The position numbers were made by a program, and so were the translations under genes. Below, in pieces: positions 41,024 through 49,536 of a stretch of 64,000 nt of DNA (its first letter is position 1; every line of letters begins with the position of its first letter). Location of the stretch: assembly GCF_014298075.1 (NCBI RefSeq), contig NZ_CP060418.1:3348001-3412000 (forward strand), in the 5' to 3' direction. Below the pieces are notes generated by a model. The model was not told the origin of the DNA. It did not search any database and was given only the letters and a program-made list of their open reading frames with translations. Source of the stretch: Enterobacter sp. JUb54. GTDB lineage: Bacteria > Pseudomonadota > Gammaproteobacteria > Enterobacterales > Enterobacteriaceae.

Positions 41024-42094
41024 TCAGACGCGTTTTTTCTCCAGCGCTTCCCACAGCCCCATCAGGTAGGTTACCCCTAAGGCGCGGTCGAACAGCCCGT
41101 ATCCCGGACGCCCGGTCTCTCCCCAGATAAAGCGGCCGTGGTCGGGGCGAATATACCCGTCAAAACCGTTATCGTGCAGCGCCTGCATCACGCGGTACAT
41201 ATCCAGCGAGCCGTACTGCGAAGGGTGCGCCGATTCGTAGAAGTCTTTGTCTTTAATCAGCTTGATATTGCGCACATGGGCAAAGTGGATCCGCTTGCGG
41301 CGCGTAAATTCAGCAAGGATTTCATAGACGTTGTTATTCGGGTCTTCGGCAATTGAGCCGGTGCACAGCGTAATTCCGTTGGCCGGAGAATCGACGGCGT
41401 CGCAAATCTTCGTCAGGTCCGCATGGTTTTTAACGACCCGCGGCAGACCGAAAATAGAATACGGCGGATCGTCCGGGTGAATCGCCATTTTCACGCCCAC
41501 TTCTTCGCAGACCGGAATAATCGCCCGCAGGAAATAGAACAGGTTCTCGCGCAGTTTATCGTCATCCACCCCATCATAGCGGGCGAAGAGTTCCTGCACT
41601 TTTGCCAGACGCTCTGGCTCCCAGCCCGGTAACGCAAAGCCGTTGGCGTTATCGAGCACCTCTTTGACCACCTCTTCCAGGCTCTTATCAATGCCGTGCT
41701 TTTCGAAGGCCATGGTGAGGGAACCGTCCGGCAGGACGTAATTCATGTCGGTCTTCATCCAGTCAAACACCGGCATGAAGTTATAGCAGATGACCTTTAC
41801 CCCAAAGCCCGCCAGGTTACGGATGGTTTGCTTGTAGTTTTCGATATAGCGGTCGCGTTCGGGGGTACCAATTTTAATATCGTCATGAATATTAACGCTT
41901 TCAATCACTTCCATCGTCAGGCCCGCGTCGTGAGCCTGTTTCACCAGCGCCTGAATTTTGTCGACGGGCCACACTTCGCCGGGAGCCACGTCATACAGCG
42001 CCCCCACCACCCCCTCGACACCCGGCACCTGCCGGATATATTCCAGCGGGATTTTATCTTCCTGTGGCCCAAACCAGCGCATTGTCATCTGCAT
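41024..42094 (-). CDS. uxuA: D-mannonate dehydratase UxuA (short form)
   Basis: About 356 residues of the xylose-isomerase-like TIM-barrel UxuA family, converting D-mannonate to 2-keto-3-deoxygluconate. Visible motifs: MRWFGPQEDKIPLEYIRQVPG at the start, VKMAIHPDDPPYSIFGLPR, the segment NGITLCTGSIAEDPNN, HFAHVRNI and GYIRPDHGR, carrying the metal-binding His/Cys/Asp residues. The start at 42094 follows AGGTGGATACGAA. E. coli UxuA is longer (394), so this resembles the shorter form. It is divergent from uxaC and a transporter. Confidence 0.92.
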   Translation of the reverse strand: MQMTMRWFGPQEDKIPLEYIRQVPGVEGVVGALYDVAPGEVWPVDKIQALVKQAHDAGLTMEVIESVNIHDDIKIGTPERDRYIENYKQTIRNLAGFGVKVICYNFMPVFDWMKTDMNYVLPDGSLTMAFEKHGIDKSLEEVVKEVLDNANGFALPGWEPERLAKVQELFARYDGVDDDKLRENLFYFLRAIIPVCEEVGVKMAIHPDDPPYSIFGLPRVVKNHADLTKICDAVDSPANGITLCTGSIAEDPNNNVYEILAEFTRRKRIHFAHVRNIKLIKDKDFYESAHPSQYGSLDMYRVMQALHDNGFDGYIRPDHGRFIWGETGRPGYGLFDRALGVTYLMGLWEALEKKRV

Positions 42095-42142
42095 TTCGTA
42101 TCCACCTTTTCGTTGCGTCAGTGCATCATGTTGATGAGTAAG

Positions 42143-42180
42143 TACCATACTAGTATTGACTAGCATATGCACTAATACCC
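42143..42180 (-). promoter_or_regulatory. Candidate operator cluster in the uxuA leader
   Basis: The perfect palindrome ATACTAGTAT (42147-42156) and the palindrome GCATATGC (42163-42170) lie just upstream of uxuA, with ACTA repeated at about 10-12-base spacing. The octamer GTATGGTA on the minus strand here (42143-42150) recurs on the plus strand at 42435-42442 before uxaC. The 464 bases between uxuA and uxaC contain no gene and are AT-rich. A GntR-type hexuronate regulator is a plausible binder. Confidence 0.4.
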
Positions 42181-42558
42181 CGCCGATCAACCACCCGATA
42201 AAAAAAGAGTGCAGCGACGCAAGAAATCTATTTCACGAACGCAACGGGTGAAGGCCAAACTGTGGGAATTATTGTTTTGTTGCTGTAAAAGAAAATAATG
42301 AATTTAATTTTTTAGACTTACACCAACACCGTTATTTATTAACAGAAAAATAAATATCACCGCATTTACCCCAGCCCTTAACCTGCCTGACAGGTAATAA
42401 CATGCGGTAGCTCACATTTTTATTATCGCATCTTGTATGGTAGTAGACGTTAAATGAAAAGAGGGTTTACCCTCGTCCTCCTTGAATTCCCGTAATGCAC
42501 CGAACCCCGCCTCGCCGCGGGAACCTTTAGCGCAAGCAGCACCGTTTATGGAGTAGGT

Positions 42559-43965
42559 ATGTCGCTGATAAATAATCATTTCATGATAAACAACGAGCCA
42601 GGGCAGCGGTTATATTCTGACGTAGCAAAAGCATTGCCGATTATTGATTACCACTGTCATCTTGACGCCAAAGCGATTTGGGAAAATAAACCGTTTCGCG
42701 ATATCACCCAGCTGTGGCTGGAAGGCGATCATTATAAATGGCGCGCGATGCGGGCCAACGGCATTGCCGAACGGTACATTACGGGACAAGCCAGCGCGGA
42801 GGAAAAATTTGCCGCCTGGGCGCAGACGGTCGAATCCAGCTTTGGCAATCCGCTGTATCACTGGACCCACCTTGAGCTGAAACACTATTTTGGCATCGAC
42901 GACACTCTCAACAGTAAAAACTGGCGCGATATCATGGCGCGCTGTAATGCGCAGTTGCGTCAGGATGATTTTTTACCGCAGGCGCTGATCTGCCGCTCCA
43001 ACGTCGAAGCGCTGTGCACCACCGACGGCCCGCTCGACGATCTGACCTGGCACCAGCTGCTGGCGACAAAGGCCGATTTCGCCCCCCGGGTTCTGCCCAC
43101 CTTCCGCCCGGATGAGCTGTTCGACGCCCATCCCGACCGCTTCCTGACGTTTGTCTCGCAGTTGGCGCAGAAAACGCAGCAGACTATCACCTCGCTGGAG
43201 ACCTTCCTCGCCGCCCTCGAAGCGCGGGTGAGCTTTTTCCACGACGCCGGCTGTCGCGTGTCGGACCACGGGCCGCTGGAGATCCGTTTCCGCCCGCTCG
43301 ACGCCGCCGGTCAGGCCGCACTGTTTCAGCGTCGGCTGGCAGGCGATGCGCTGACGGAAGACGAATGTCAGGCCTGGGACAGCATGATATTTGTCGCGCT
43401 GGCCAAAATGTACAAGCAACGCGACTGGGCCATGCAGATCCACTTTGGCGCCATTCGGAACAACAACCAGCCGATGTTCAATCAGGTTGGCATCAACTGT
43501 GGCTTTGACTCCATTGGCGATCAGACCCACCTGGCGCAGAGCCTCAACGCGTTGCTCAACGCCATGGTCGAAAATAACGGCCTGCCTAAAACCATTGTTT
43601 ATAACCTCAACGCCCGCGACAACGAGGTGGTGGCCTCCACCATCGCCAACTTCCAGAGCGGTGAAGACGGCATGAAATCGCCGCTGCAGTTCGGCTCCGG
43701 GTGGTGGTTTAACGATACGCGACGCGGCATGGTCAACCAGCTGAACGCGCTGGCCGATCAGGGCTTGCTGGCCAACTTTATCGGCATGCTCACCGACTCC
43801 CGCAGCTTTGTCTCCTATACCCGCCATGACTATTTCCGCCGGATCCTCTGCGACCTGGTGGGTGGCTGGGTCGAGCGCGGCGAAGTCCCGGACGATCGCG
43901 ACATCCTCGACACCATGATCCGCGGAATTTGCGTGGACAACGCCCGCCGTTATTTTCGTTTTTGA
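42559..43965 (+). CDS. uxaC: Uronate (glucuronate/galacturonate) isomerase
   Basis: A 468-residue amidohydrolase-fold isomerase that converts D-glucuronate to D-fructuronate and D-galacturonate to D-tagaturonate. The metal-binding DYHCHLDAKAIWENK is near residue 31, and QIHFGAIRNNN and GSGWWFNDTRRGM are the conserved later motifs. It is preceded by TATGGAGTAGGT. It forms an operon with the transporter downstream. No uxuB, uxaA or uxaB is in the window, so the pathway continues elsewhere. Confidence 0.95.
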   Translation: MSLINNHFMINNEPGQRLYSDVAKALPIIDYHCHLDAKAIWENKPFRDITQLWLEGDHYKWRAMRANGIAERYITGQASAEEKFAAWAQTVESSFGNPLYHWTHLELKHYFGIDDTLNSKNWRDIMARCNAQLRQDDFLPQALICRSNVEALCTTDGPLDDLTWHQLLATKADFAPRVLPTFRPDELFDAHPDRFLTFVSQLAQKTQQTITSLETFLAALEARVSFFHDAGCRVSDHGPLEIRFRPLDAAGQAALFQRRLAGDALTEDECQAWDSMIFVALAKMYKQRDWAMQIHFGAIRNNNQPMFNQVGINCGFDSIGDQTHLAQSLNALLNAMVENNGLPKTIVYNLNARDNEVVASTIANFQSGEDGMKSPLQFGSGWWFNDTRRGMVNQLNALADQGLLANFIGMLTDSRSFVSYTRHDYFRRILCDLVGGWVERGEVPDDRDILDTMIRGICVDNARRYFRF

Positions 43966-43987
43966 TCGCCAGAGACAGGGATAAAGC

Positions 43988-45532
43988 ATGACCCGTAAAA
44001 ACAGAAAGGTAACCATCCCCGTCAGTATCGGCTACGGCCTGACGGACATCATGGGCGGCGGCGCATTTACCGTTATCGGCGCCTGGCTGCTGTTCTTCTA
44101 CACCACGTTTGTCGGCCTGTCGCCGATTGAAGCGGCGTCGATTGTGGCTATCGCGCGGATCGTCGATGCGGTCGTGAGCCTGTTTATGGGCAGCTTCACG
44201 GACCACTTTTATAAAAACTATCTCGGTAAGAAATTTGGCCGTCGCCGGTTCTTCCTGCTGATCGGCGCCCCGCTGATGCTGGTTTACACCCTGCTGTGGC
44301 TGGACGGCATGAATTACTGGTTCTATCTGGCGGTGTATCTGGCCTTTGAGATCATCGCCGCCATGGTGCTGATCCCGTGGGAGACGCTGCCTTCAGAGAT
44401 GACCAAAGATTTTAATGGCCGGACCAAGCTGTCCACCTGCCGCATGTTCCTGTCGGCCTCCGGGACCTTTCTGGCGACCTTTATTCCTGGCCTGCTGATT
44501 GCCGCGCTGGGGGAAAACAACGCCGATGCGTATCTGATCAACGGCGTGGTGTTTGCCGTGATGTTTATGATCTGCGTATTTATTTCGTGGAAAGTGACCT
44601 GGGAACGCGAGCTGACGCCGGAGATGCTGGCGGAACTGGAAAAAGAGCAGAAGCCGACGAGCGGCGCTGAAAAACTGGCGGCCTTTGGCAACCTGTTCAA
44701 GGAGTATGCTTCAACCCTGAAAGTCCGTGCGTTCCGTAAGCACCTGGCAATTTATCTGTTCTCCTTTACGGCGAAAGATGTCTACAACACCGTGTTCGTC
44801 TTCTTCTGCGTCTACTGCCTGCAGGTCTCCTCTTCACTGGCGGGTTCGCTGCTGTCGATGAGTATTGTCGGGCTGCCGGTGACCCTGGCGGCGGGCGTGG
44901 CAATCATTAAGTATGGCCCTTCCCGGCTGTATGTTTTCGCCTACTGCCTGATGCTGCTGTGCCTCGGCGGCTTCTTCCTGGTGTATCAGTTCCCGACCGA
45001 CAACAAGGTCATGCTGTTGGTGATCCTCGCCGGCGTGTACCAGGTTGGCCGCTGCGTGCTGGAATTTACACCGTGGAATGTCTTCCCGTTTATTCCCGAT
45101 ATTGACGAGATGATCACCCGCCAGCGTCGTGAAGGGCTGTTTGCCGCCGTGATGACCTTCTCGCGGAAAACGACGGTCGCCATCGCCACCTTTGCCGTGG
45201 GCCTGCTGTTGCAAAGCGGCGGCTTCGTGAAAGGCAGCCTGACGCAGCCGCAGGAAGCCATCAACACCATCGCCACGCTGCTGTTTGCCGGAACCGCCGT
45301 GCTGCTGCTGATTGCGTTGTGGCAGGCGCTGACCTTCCATCTGAACAAGCGCACGCACAAGATTTTTGTCGATGAGATTGAGCGCCTGAAGGCCAACGGT
45401 CTTAAGCAGGAAGTGACGCCTGAAGCACGCCATGTGGTTGAAGACCTGACGGGTTATCGCTATGACACGCTGTGGTGCGACACGCCGCCGGAGCGGGCAA
45501 AGGCGGGAGAACCCACCACCGTTCTCAACTGA
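43988..45532 (+). CDS. GPH-family (glycoside-pentoside-hexuronide) cation symporter
   Basis: A 514-residue, 12-helix transporter of the MFS-related GPH family: YGLTDIMGGGAFTVIGAWLLFFYTTFVG at the start, DAVVSLFMGSFTDH with a following KKFGRRRFF loop, and a long C-terminal cytoplasmic tail. It starts 22 bases after uxaC. In this context the substrate is most likely a hexuronate or an oligo/methyl-uronide; the exact sugar cannot be read from sequence. A bidirectional terminator follows. Confidence 0.88.
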   Translation: MTRKNRKVTIPVSIGYGLTDIMGGGAFTVIGAWLLFFYTTFVGLSPIEAASIVAIARIVDAVVSLFMGSFTDHFYKNYLGKKFGRRRFFLLIGAPLMLVYTLLWLDGMNYWFYLAVYLAFEIIAAMVLIPWETLPSEMTKDFNGRTKLSTCRMFLSASGTFLATFIPGLLIAALGENNADAYLINGVVFAVMFMICVFISWKVTWERELTPEMLAELEKEQKPTSGAEKLAAFGNLFKEYASTLKVRAFRKHLAIYLFSFTAKDVYNTVFVFFCVYCLQVSSSLAGSLLSMSIVGLPVTLAAGVAIIKYGPSRLYVFAYCLMLLCLGGFFLVYQFPTDNKVMLLVILAGVYQVGRCVLEFTPWNVFPFIPDIDEMITRQRREGLFAAVMTFSRKTTVAIATFAVGLLLQSGGFVKGSLTQPQEAINTIATLLFAGTAVLLLIALWQALTFHLNKRTHKIFVDEIERLKANGLKQEVTPEARHVVEDLTGYRYDTLWCDTPPERAKAGEPTTVLN

Positions 45533-45568
45533 CAAGCGCCTGCTGCCGCACGGCTCAGTACTACAAGC

Positions 45569-45610
45569 AAAAAAGCCGGTGTATCGCCCTCTCGCGAACA
45601 CCGGCTTTTT
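45569..45610. terminator. Bidirectional Rho-independent terminator
   Basis: A 12-bp stem, AAAAGCCGGTGT and ACACCGGCTTTT, with A-rich and T-rich flanks. It ends transcription both of uxaC-GPH (+) and of the pspE-like gene (-). Confidence 0.9.
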
Positions 45611-45648
45611 ACTGCCCCGGAGCGTGAGCCCACCGGGGGAAACGCGAG

Positions 45649-45986
45649 CTACTGCACCATCTTCTGTGTTTTTTCGACGTCTTTCAGACCGCCTTCATTG
45701 ATGGCGTGCTTATACCCCAGCTCCTGCAGCATTTTTTCCGCTTTACCGGACTGGTTGCCGGTATTGCAGTACAGATGCAGCGTGTCGTCTTTATCTTTGG
45801 TGACTTCGCCAATGCGTGCTTCCAGCTGCTTCAGGGGAATGTTTGTCGCCCCTTCCACATGTGTTTCCTGATACTGGTCGGGAGTGCGGACATCAATCCA
45901 GTGTTCAGCGGCCCACAATGACGTGGAGGCCATGAGCAGAGCGCCCGTTACGATCGTTTTTTGACTGTCTGACCCAGAGTAAACAT
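45649..45986 (-). pseudogene. pspE: Periplasmic rhodanese PspE with apparent frameshift in the signal peptide
   Basis: The mature part is a single rhodanese domain like PspE: AEHWIDVRTPDQYQETHVEG, then NIPLKQLEARIG and the active-site loop HLYCNTGNQSGKA. A signal sequence (KTIVTGALLMASTSLWA) precedes it, but no start codon with a ribosome-binding site is in its frame. The ATG at 45986, 10 bases after AAGGAG, reads MFTLGQTVKK and then meets a run of six A residues, after which it is out of frame and stops. One extra A would restore a normal precursor. Either the gene is inactive or slips, or the base call is wrong. Thiosulfate sulfurtransferase activity is the family function. Confidence 0.7.
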
Positions 45987-46265
45987 CACGGTAGTTCTCC
46001 TTTTTTGTTTTTCCTGACATCGGCAGCCATAGTAGGTGAAATTATTCCTGCAGTTCTTTGACCTCATCTGGAAAATGACGAGAAACTGTTCAGGAACCTC
46101 GCACGGGTTGCATTTCAGAGCAAATAGCCATAATTCATTCATGGATTATATGCATGTGTAAAAGCGAGTAAAAAAAGCAGGGAGAGTGGAAGCCGGGGAT
46201 AAAATGGCTATGCTTAAAGATAACGTCACGTTGTAATTCATTGATTTTATTTCCAGGGAGTAGAT

Positions 46266-46424
46266 ATGGGGTTCTGGAGAATTGTATTGACGATTATTCT
46301 GCCACCACTCGGCGTGCTGTTAGGTAAAGGCTTCGGCTGGGCATTTATTCTGAATATTGTGCTGACCCTGCTGGGCTACATCCCCGGCCTGATTCATGCT
46401 TTCTGGGTACAAACGCGCGATTGA
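46266..46424 (+). CDS. yqaE: YqaE/Pmp3 family small membrane protein
   Basis: 52 residues: MGFWRIVLTIILPPLGVLLG, then KGFGWAFILNIVLTLLGYIPG, ending LIHAFWVQTRD. These are the two helices and PPLGV motif of the PMP3/UPF0057 family, nearly the same as E. coli YqaE. It is preceded by CCAGGGAGTAGAT. These proteolipids are stress-inducible and affect membrane potential in other organisms. It is monocistronic with its own terminator. Confidence 0.93.
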   Translation: MGFWRIVLTIILPPLGVLLGKGFGWAFILNIVLTLLGYIPGLIHAFWVQTRD

Positions 46425-46438
46425 TCCACGTTACCTGT

Positions 46439-46461
46439 ACGGCGCAGCAGCGCCGTTTTTA
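46439..46461 (+). terminator. Terminator after yqaE
   Basis: Seven-pair stem ACGGCGC / GCGCCGT with loop AGCA followed by TTTT, 14 bases after the yqaE stop. The remaining sequence to symE (46462-46711) is AT-rich without a supported gene; by analogy with E. coli an antisense SymR RNA may be encoded opposite the symE 5' end, but I cannot delimit it. Confidence 0.85.
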
Positions 46462-46711
46462 TTTGTTCGGTGATACCTGGCCTGCCCGCGGTTTATATTC
46501 ACTTCATTTATTCTTCAAAATATATCCAGCCGCATTATCATTTTTATTTAACTCTGAAAACAAGGCAGAAGGTTCTTATTATGTTTTGTTTTCAGCTGGA
46601 CTTTATTTTTATTACTGGATAAATTCACAGGTGTTATTTAGTCGCGATATGAACGTGTGACTGCACGCCCACATCGCTCATCACCATCACTATTTATAGA
46701 GAATAGCCATT

Positions 46712-47044
46712 ATGACTGATGTGGATTGTATTTCAGATTCAGGTGAACCAGAAGTATTGCCAAAAAATAAGCGCCAGTTAACCGTGGGTTATGTGCGTCG
46801 TTTTGCCGACCACAGCCGCCTTGCGGCGTTGACCATGAGCGGCAAGTGGCTGGAGGCCGCCGGGTTTACGACGGGCACTAAAGTGGATGTGCGCGTGATG
46901 GACGGCTGCATTGTGCTGACGGCAATTGACCCCGAGCCGGAACTGGAAGCGGCAATGCGCCGGGTTGAGAAGCTGTCGGCGAGAAAGCAAAAGCAGGTTC
47001 AGGAGTTTATTGGGGTGATTGCGGGGAAAGGCGCGCGGGCGTAA
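46712..47044 (+). CDS. symE: SymE-family type I toxin
   Basis: A 110-residue AbrB-like (SpoVT/AbrB fold evolved to an RNA-targeting toxin) protein. [20 protein letters not shown], then [20 protein letters not shown] and [20 protein letters not shown] match E. coli SymE closely. In E. coli the toxin is SOS-induced and repressed by antisense SymR, and lies in the restriction 'immigration control' region. Here it also stands at the edge of a restriction/modification island. I did not find a clear LexA box upstream. Confidence 0.9.
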   Translation: MTDVDCISDSGEPEVLPKNKRQLTVGYVRRFADHSRLAALTMSGKWLEAAGFTTGTKVDVRVMDGCIVLTAIDPEPELEAAMRRVEKLSARKQKQVQEFIGVIAGKGARA

Positions 47045-47052
47045 TCAGCATT

Positions 47053-47082
47053 GCTCCTGATGGGTCAGGAGCGTTTATTTTC
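47053..47082 (+). terminator. Terminator after symE
   Basis: Eight-pair stem GCTCCTGA / TCAGGAGC with loop TGGG followed by GTTTATTTT. It overlaps the last codons of the convergent HNH nuclease gene. Confidence 0.75.
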
Positions 47083-47715
47083 TTGCAGCAGGCGTTGTAA
47101 TGCTTGCGGTGTTAACGGCGGATGAGTTCGGTGCAGCATCGCGTGGCAATTAGGACATACCGGAATGAGATCGGTGTTAGGGTTCAGCTGGTAATCCTGT
47201 TTGATCGCCGACAGCGGCACCAGATGGTGAACGTGAATAAAGCCTTTGCCAATATTCCCGTATTGTTTTTCCATATCAAGGCCGCACACTTTGCACGTAC
47301 AACCATGGTAGCGAATTGCGGCCTCCCGGGCGCGACGATCCCTTTCGTAGCGGTTAACCAGGACCTGAGTAGCCGCCCCTTCGACAAAATCAGCCGCCGA
47401 CCGCCATTCCTCCGGGAAGACATATTCCTCAGGCGGGTCATTTTCTTCAGGACCATGAATGATCCGAAACCCTTGCTCGGTCAGCAGTCTGACGCACTTC
47501 GATTTAACCCCACCGCTAAAGTCCGCCGGCGTAAATTCCACGCCCGTCATCAGGGTCGCGGCGATACCCACGATGGCTTTTGAGGGATAGCGACGCCCTT
47601 CAAATTCCACTTCATACAACCGCGCCGGTTTGAATTGATGCGCGATACCGGCATCGTAAGCGTGGATGGCTTCGAGGATATATTTGCGTGGCAGATGGTC
47701 AGGCAGCGTTTTCAT
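47065..47715 (-). CDS. HNH endonuclease with ScoMcrA-like N-terminal head domain
   Basis: 216 residues. The N-terminal 90 residues (YEVEFEGRRYPSKAIVGIAA, ADFSGGVKSKCVRLLTEQGF) resemble the head domain found at the front of ScoMcrA-type nucleases. The C-terminus is a zinc HNH domain: CTCKVCGLDMEKQYG, HVHHLVPLSAI, NTDLIPVCPNCHAMLHR. It is probably a modification-dependent (type IV) restriction enzyme or homing-like nuclease; which modification it reads is unknown. It is convergent with symE and divergent from the truncated sulfur-binding nuclease gene. Confidence 0.75.
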   Translation of the reverse strand: MKTLPDHLPRKYILEAIHAYDAGIAHQFKPARLYEVEFEGRRYPSKAIVGIAATLMTGVEFTPADFSGGVKSKCVRLLTEQGFRIIHGPEENDPPEEYVFPEEWRSAADFVEGAATQVLVNRYERDRRAREAAIRYHGCTCKVCGLDMEKQYGNIGKGFIHVHHLVPLSAIKQDYQLNPNTDLIPVCPNCHAMLHRTHPPLTPQALQRLLQENKRS

Positions 47716-47894
47716 AGAGTGAATTAATGTTGTCGAAAGAGGCTTTATTATACGTAAAGCGGCGAGTCACTTTCTAATACATGCATTCAAATTATGAATT
47801 AAACGAGACCGATGTTAGGTCTCAGGGCTTAGAAGCTTGAACAGGTGGTGTTTTGCGAGCATCATCGCAATTATTTAGCTCACGATCTGACGCG

Positions 47895-48490
47895 ATGGCA
47901 TCCAGTAAAACCCTACAACACGCGATTGCCAATATCACAATCTGGCGTAAAGGCGAGCAGCGTGCACCGCATAAGCCGCTGTTGTTACTCCACGTGCTGT
48001 CTCAATATCAGCGTGGACACCCGCGGATGTTTGATTACACGTCTGAGATTCGCGATCAACTGCGTAGTCTGCTGGAACGCTTTGGCCCGCAGCGTGCACA
48101 ATACCGCCCGGATATGCCTTTCTGGCGTTTAAAAGGCGACGGCTTCTGGGAACTTCACAACGCCGAGCTGTGCTCGACAACAGGAAGCGACCAGCCCCCG
48201 CCTAAAGAGCTGGAATCCTGTCACGTGGCGGGAGGTTTTGACGAAGCGCATTACTCGCTACTCGCCGCCAACAACAAGCTGATTAACACCCTTGCACATC
48301 AGATCCTCGACACCCATTTCCCGGAGAGTATCCAGGAAGAGATCGCCGACGAGATGGGTTTTAGTCTCCAGCAAATCCGTAGGGAACGCGATCCGCAGTT
48401 CCGCCAGCAGGTCCTTAGGGCCTATAACTACGAGTGCGCCATCTGCGGCTTCAATATGCGCCACGATAATACTTCCGTTGCGCTGATACA
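47895..48490 (+). pseudogene. Sulfur-binding-domain HNH nuclease, truncated inside the HNH domain
   Basis: The first about 195 residues match phosphorothioated-DNA-binding restriction endonucleases: ITIWRKGEQRAPHKPLLLLH near the start and YRPDMPFWRLKGDGFWEL in the sulfur-binding domain, then FRQQVLRAYNYECAICGFNM, the first CxxC of the zinc HNH. The family would continue with an EAAHIKW-type His motif and the second zinc pair, but after DNTSVAL the sequence changes to that of a prophage-satellite element. I could not find the missing 3' part downstream. The frame runs on by chance into the next gene, giving an apparent 410-residue fusion. Without the His/Asn motif the nuclease should be dead, though DNA binding may remain. 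Confidence 0.78.
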
Positions 48491-48539
48491 AAAAAACAGA
48501 TGTGCCAATTCCTTTGAACTCATCCAAAGGAACAGAGCA

Positions 48540-49127
48540 ATGCAAAAACATTACCCACATCTAAAGAAAATTACCCCGAATGACTTCCTGCTAAATATGA
48601 TTAACCACCATCTTAATCAGATCCTGGCATGTCACTCCAAAATACTGGCGTTTCGAATGGATTTTGATTACCAGCGAGGCACTAAAAGATTTATTCGTAA
48701 TTCCTCATTTGAGATACAGGATGATCTCAGAGACCTCACTCAGGCGATGACGAACCTTCCTGGTGTCACTGGTATTTTCTGGGTACTGGAATGGACATCA
48801 GAAGGAGTAGTTCATGCCCATGCGATTTTCTATCTTAATGCTCAAGAACATCAGAAGTCATTCCCATTCATTTTACAGGCGGAGGAAATGTGGCTAGAGA
48901 TTACCCATGGTGAAGGCAAGTCTCAGAGATGCAAGCCAAATGAATATCATCGGGACAACATTAACAACGTTGTTGAATATCACAATAATGAAGCCTCAAA
49001 CAGCTTAAGACGTATAGCCAGTTATCTGACAAAAGAAGACCAGAAATATGATTACCCAATCTGGGGATGTAATGAGGTTCCACCTCCTGCACGACAGGGA
49101 AGACCCAGAAAATATATACTAGGCTAA
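48540..49127 (+). CDS. Inovirus Gp2 / YagK-YfjJ family protein of a prophage satellite
   Basis: 195 residues from the ATG at 48540, which follows AAAGGAACAGAGCA. Features: GTKRFIRNSSF, an ALEWTSE-like stretch VLEWTSEGVVHAHAIFYLN (an HxH motif resembling rolling-circle or Gp2-type replication proteins), then the C-terminal SLRRIASYLTKEDQKYDYPI and RQGRPRKYILG. Proteins of this type occur with alpA in P4/CP4-like satellites and inovirus-like elements. It is in frame with the truncated nuclease upstream, but its own start is better. No integrase gene is present nearby, so the element is a remnant. Confidence 0.7.
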   Translation: MQKHYPHLKKITPNDFLLNMINHHLNQILACHSKILAFRMDFDYQRGTKRFIRNSSFEIQDDLRDLTQAMTNLPGVTGIFWVLEWTSEGVVHAHAIFYLNAQEHQKSFPFILQAEEMWLEITHGEGKSQRCKPNEYHRDNINNVVEYHNNEASNSLRRIASYLTKEDQKYDYPIWGCNEVPPPARQGRPRKYILG

Positions 49128-49190
49128 TACTAATTTTTTACGGCACCACCGGTACCTATGCCGGAGCGGGGCAGTAACAATAATAAGACC

Positions 49191-49220
49191 TTCTCCGGTT
49201 TCCATTCAGATACCGGAGAA
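49191..49220 (+). promoter_or_regulatory. Hairpin covering the alpA ribosome-binding site
   Basis: Arms TTCTCCGGT and ACCGGAGAA (nine pairs) around a 12-base loop, ending seven bases before the alpA start. The second arm contains the GGAG ribosome-binding site, so folding would hide it. Confidence 0.5.
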
Positions 49221-49227
49221 TAAAATC

Positions 49228-49434
49228 ATGACTATTCAAATTTCCCTGCTCGAGGACCAGTTCATCGATATGGCATTCATTACGCAACTCACCCAGTTGA
49301 CCGATAAATGGTTTTACAAGCTTATTAAAGACGGTAAGTTTCCAAAACCAACCAAATTTGGTCGCAGCTCCCGCTGGCGGAAAAGTGAAGTGGAAGCCTG
49401 GCTACAGGCGAGAATCGACGAATCACGCAGCTAG
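49228..49434 (+). CDS. alpA: AlpA-family phage regulatory protein
   Basis: A 68-residue helix-turn-helix protein: FITQLTQLTDKWFYKLIKDG, FPKPTKFGRSSRWRKSEVEAWL, the standard AlpA pattern. AlpA proteins activate the integrase/excision genes of CP4-57 and P4-like elements. Here the integrase is absent. An internal ATG at residue 14 is an alternative start. Confidence 0.88.
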   Translation: MTIQISLLEDQFIDMAFITQLTQLTDKWFYKLIKDGKFPKPTKFGRSSRWRKSEVEAWLQARIDESRS

Positions 49435-49536
49435 ATACCTCTCGTTATATATCACCTTCCTGTCAGGCAGACTCTTTATCCGTTGATTGCGGAGGTTTGC
49501 GGCTGCCTGTCATTCAGTATTCAGGGATAATTCACC

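Noticed and set aside
46462-46711. LexA box and SymR antisense RNA upstream of symE
   Set aside because: No CTGT-N8-ACAG match was found, and the antisense RNA ends cannot be defined from sequence alone, so neither is listed as a feature.
47853-49127. A 424-residue nuclease-Gp2 fusion as a genuine gene
   Set aside because: The junction falls inside the HNH motif and the downstream part has its own start and ribosome-binding site; chance in-frame fusion is the simpler reading.
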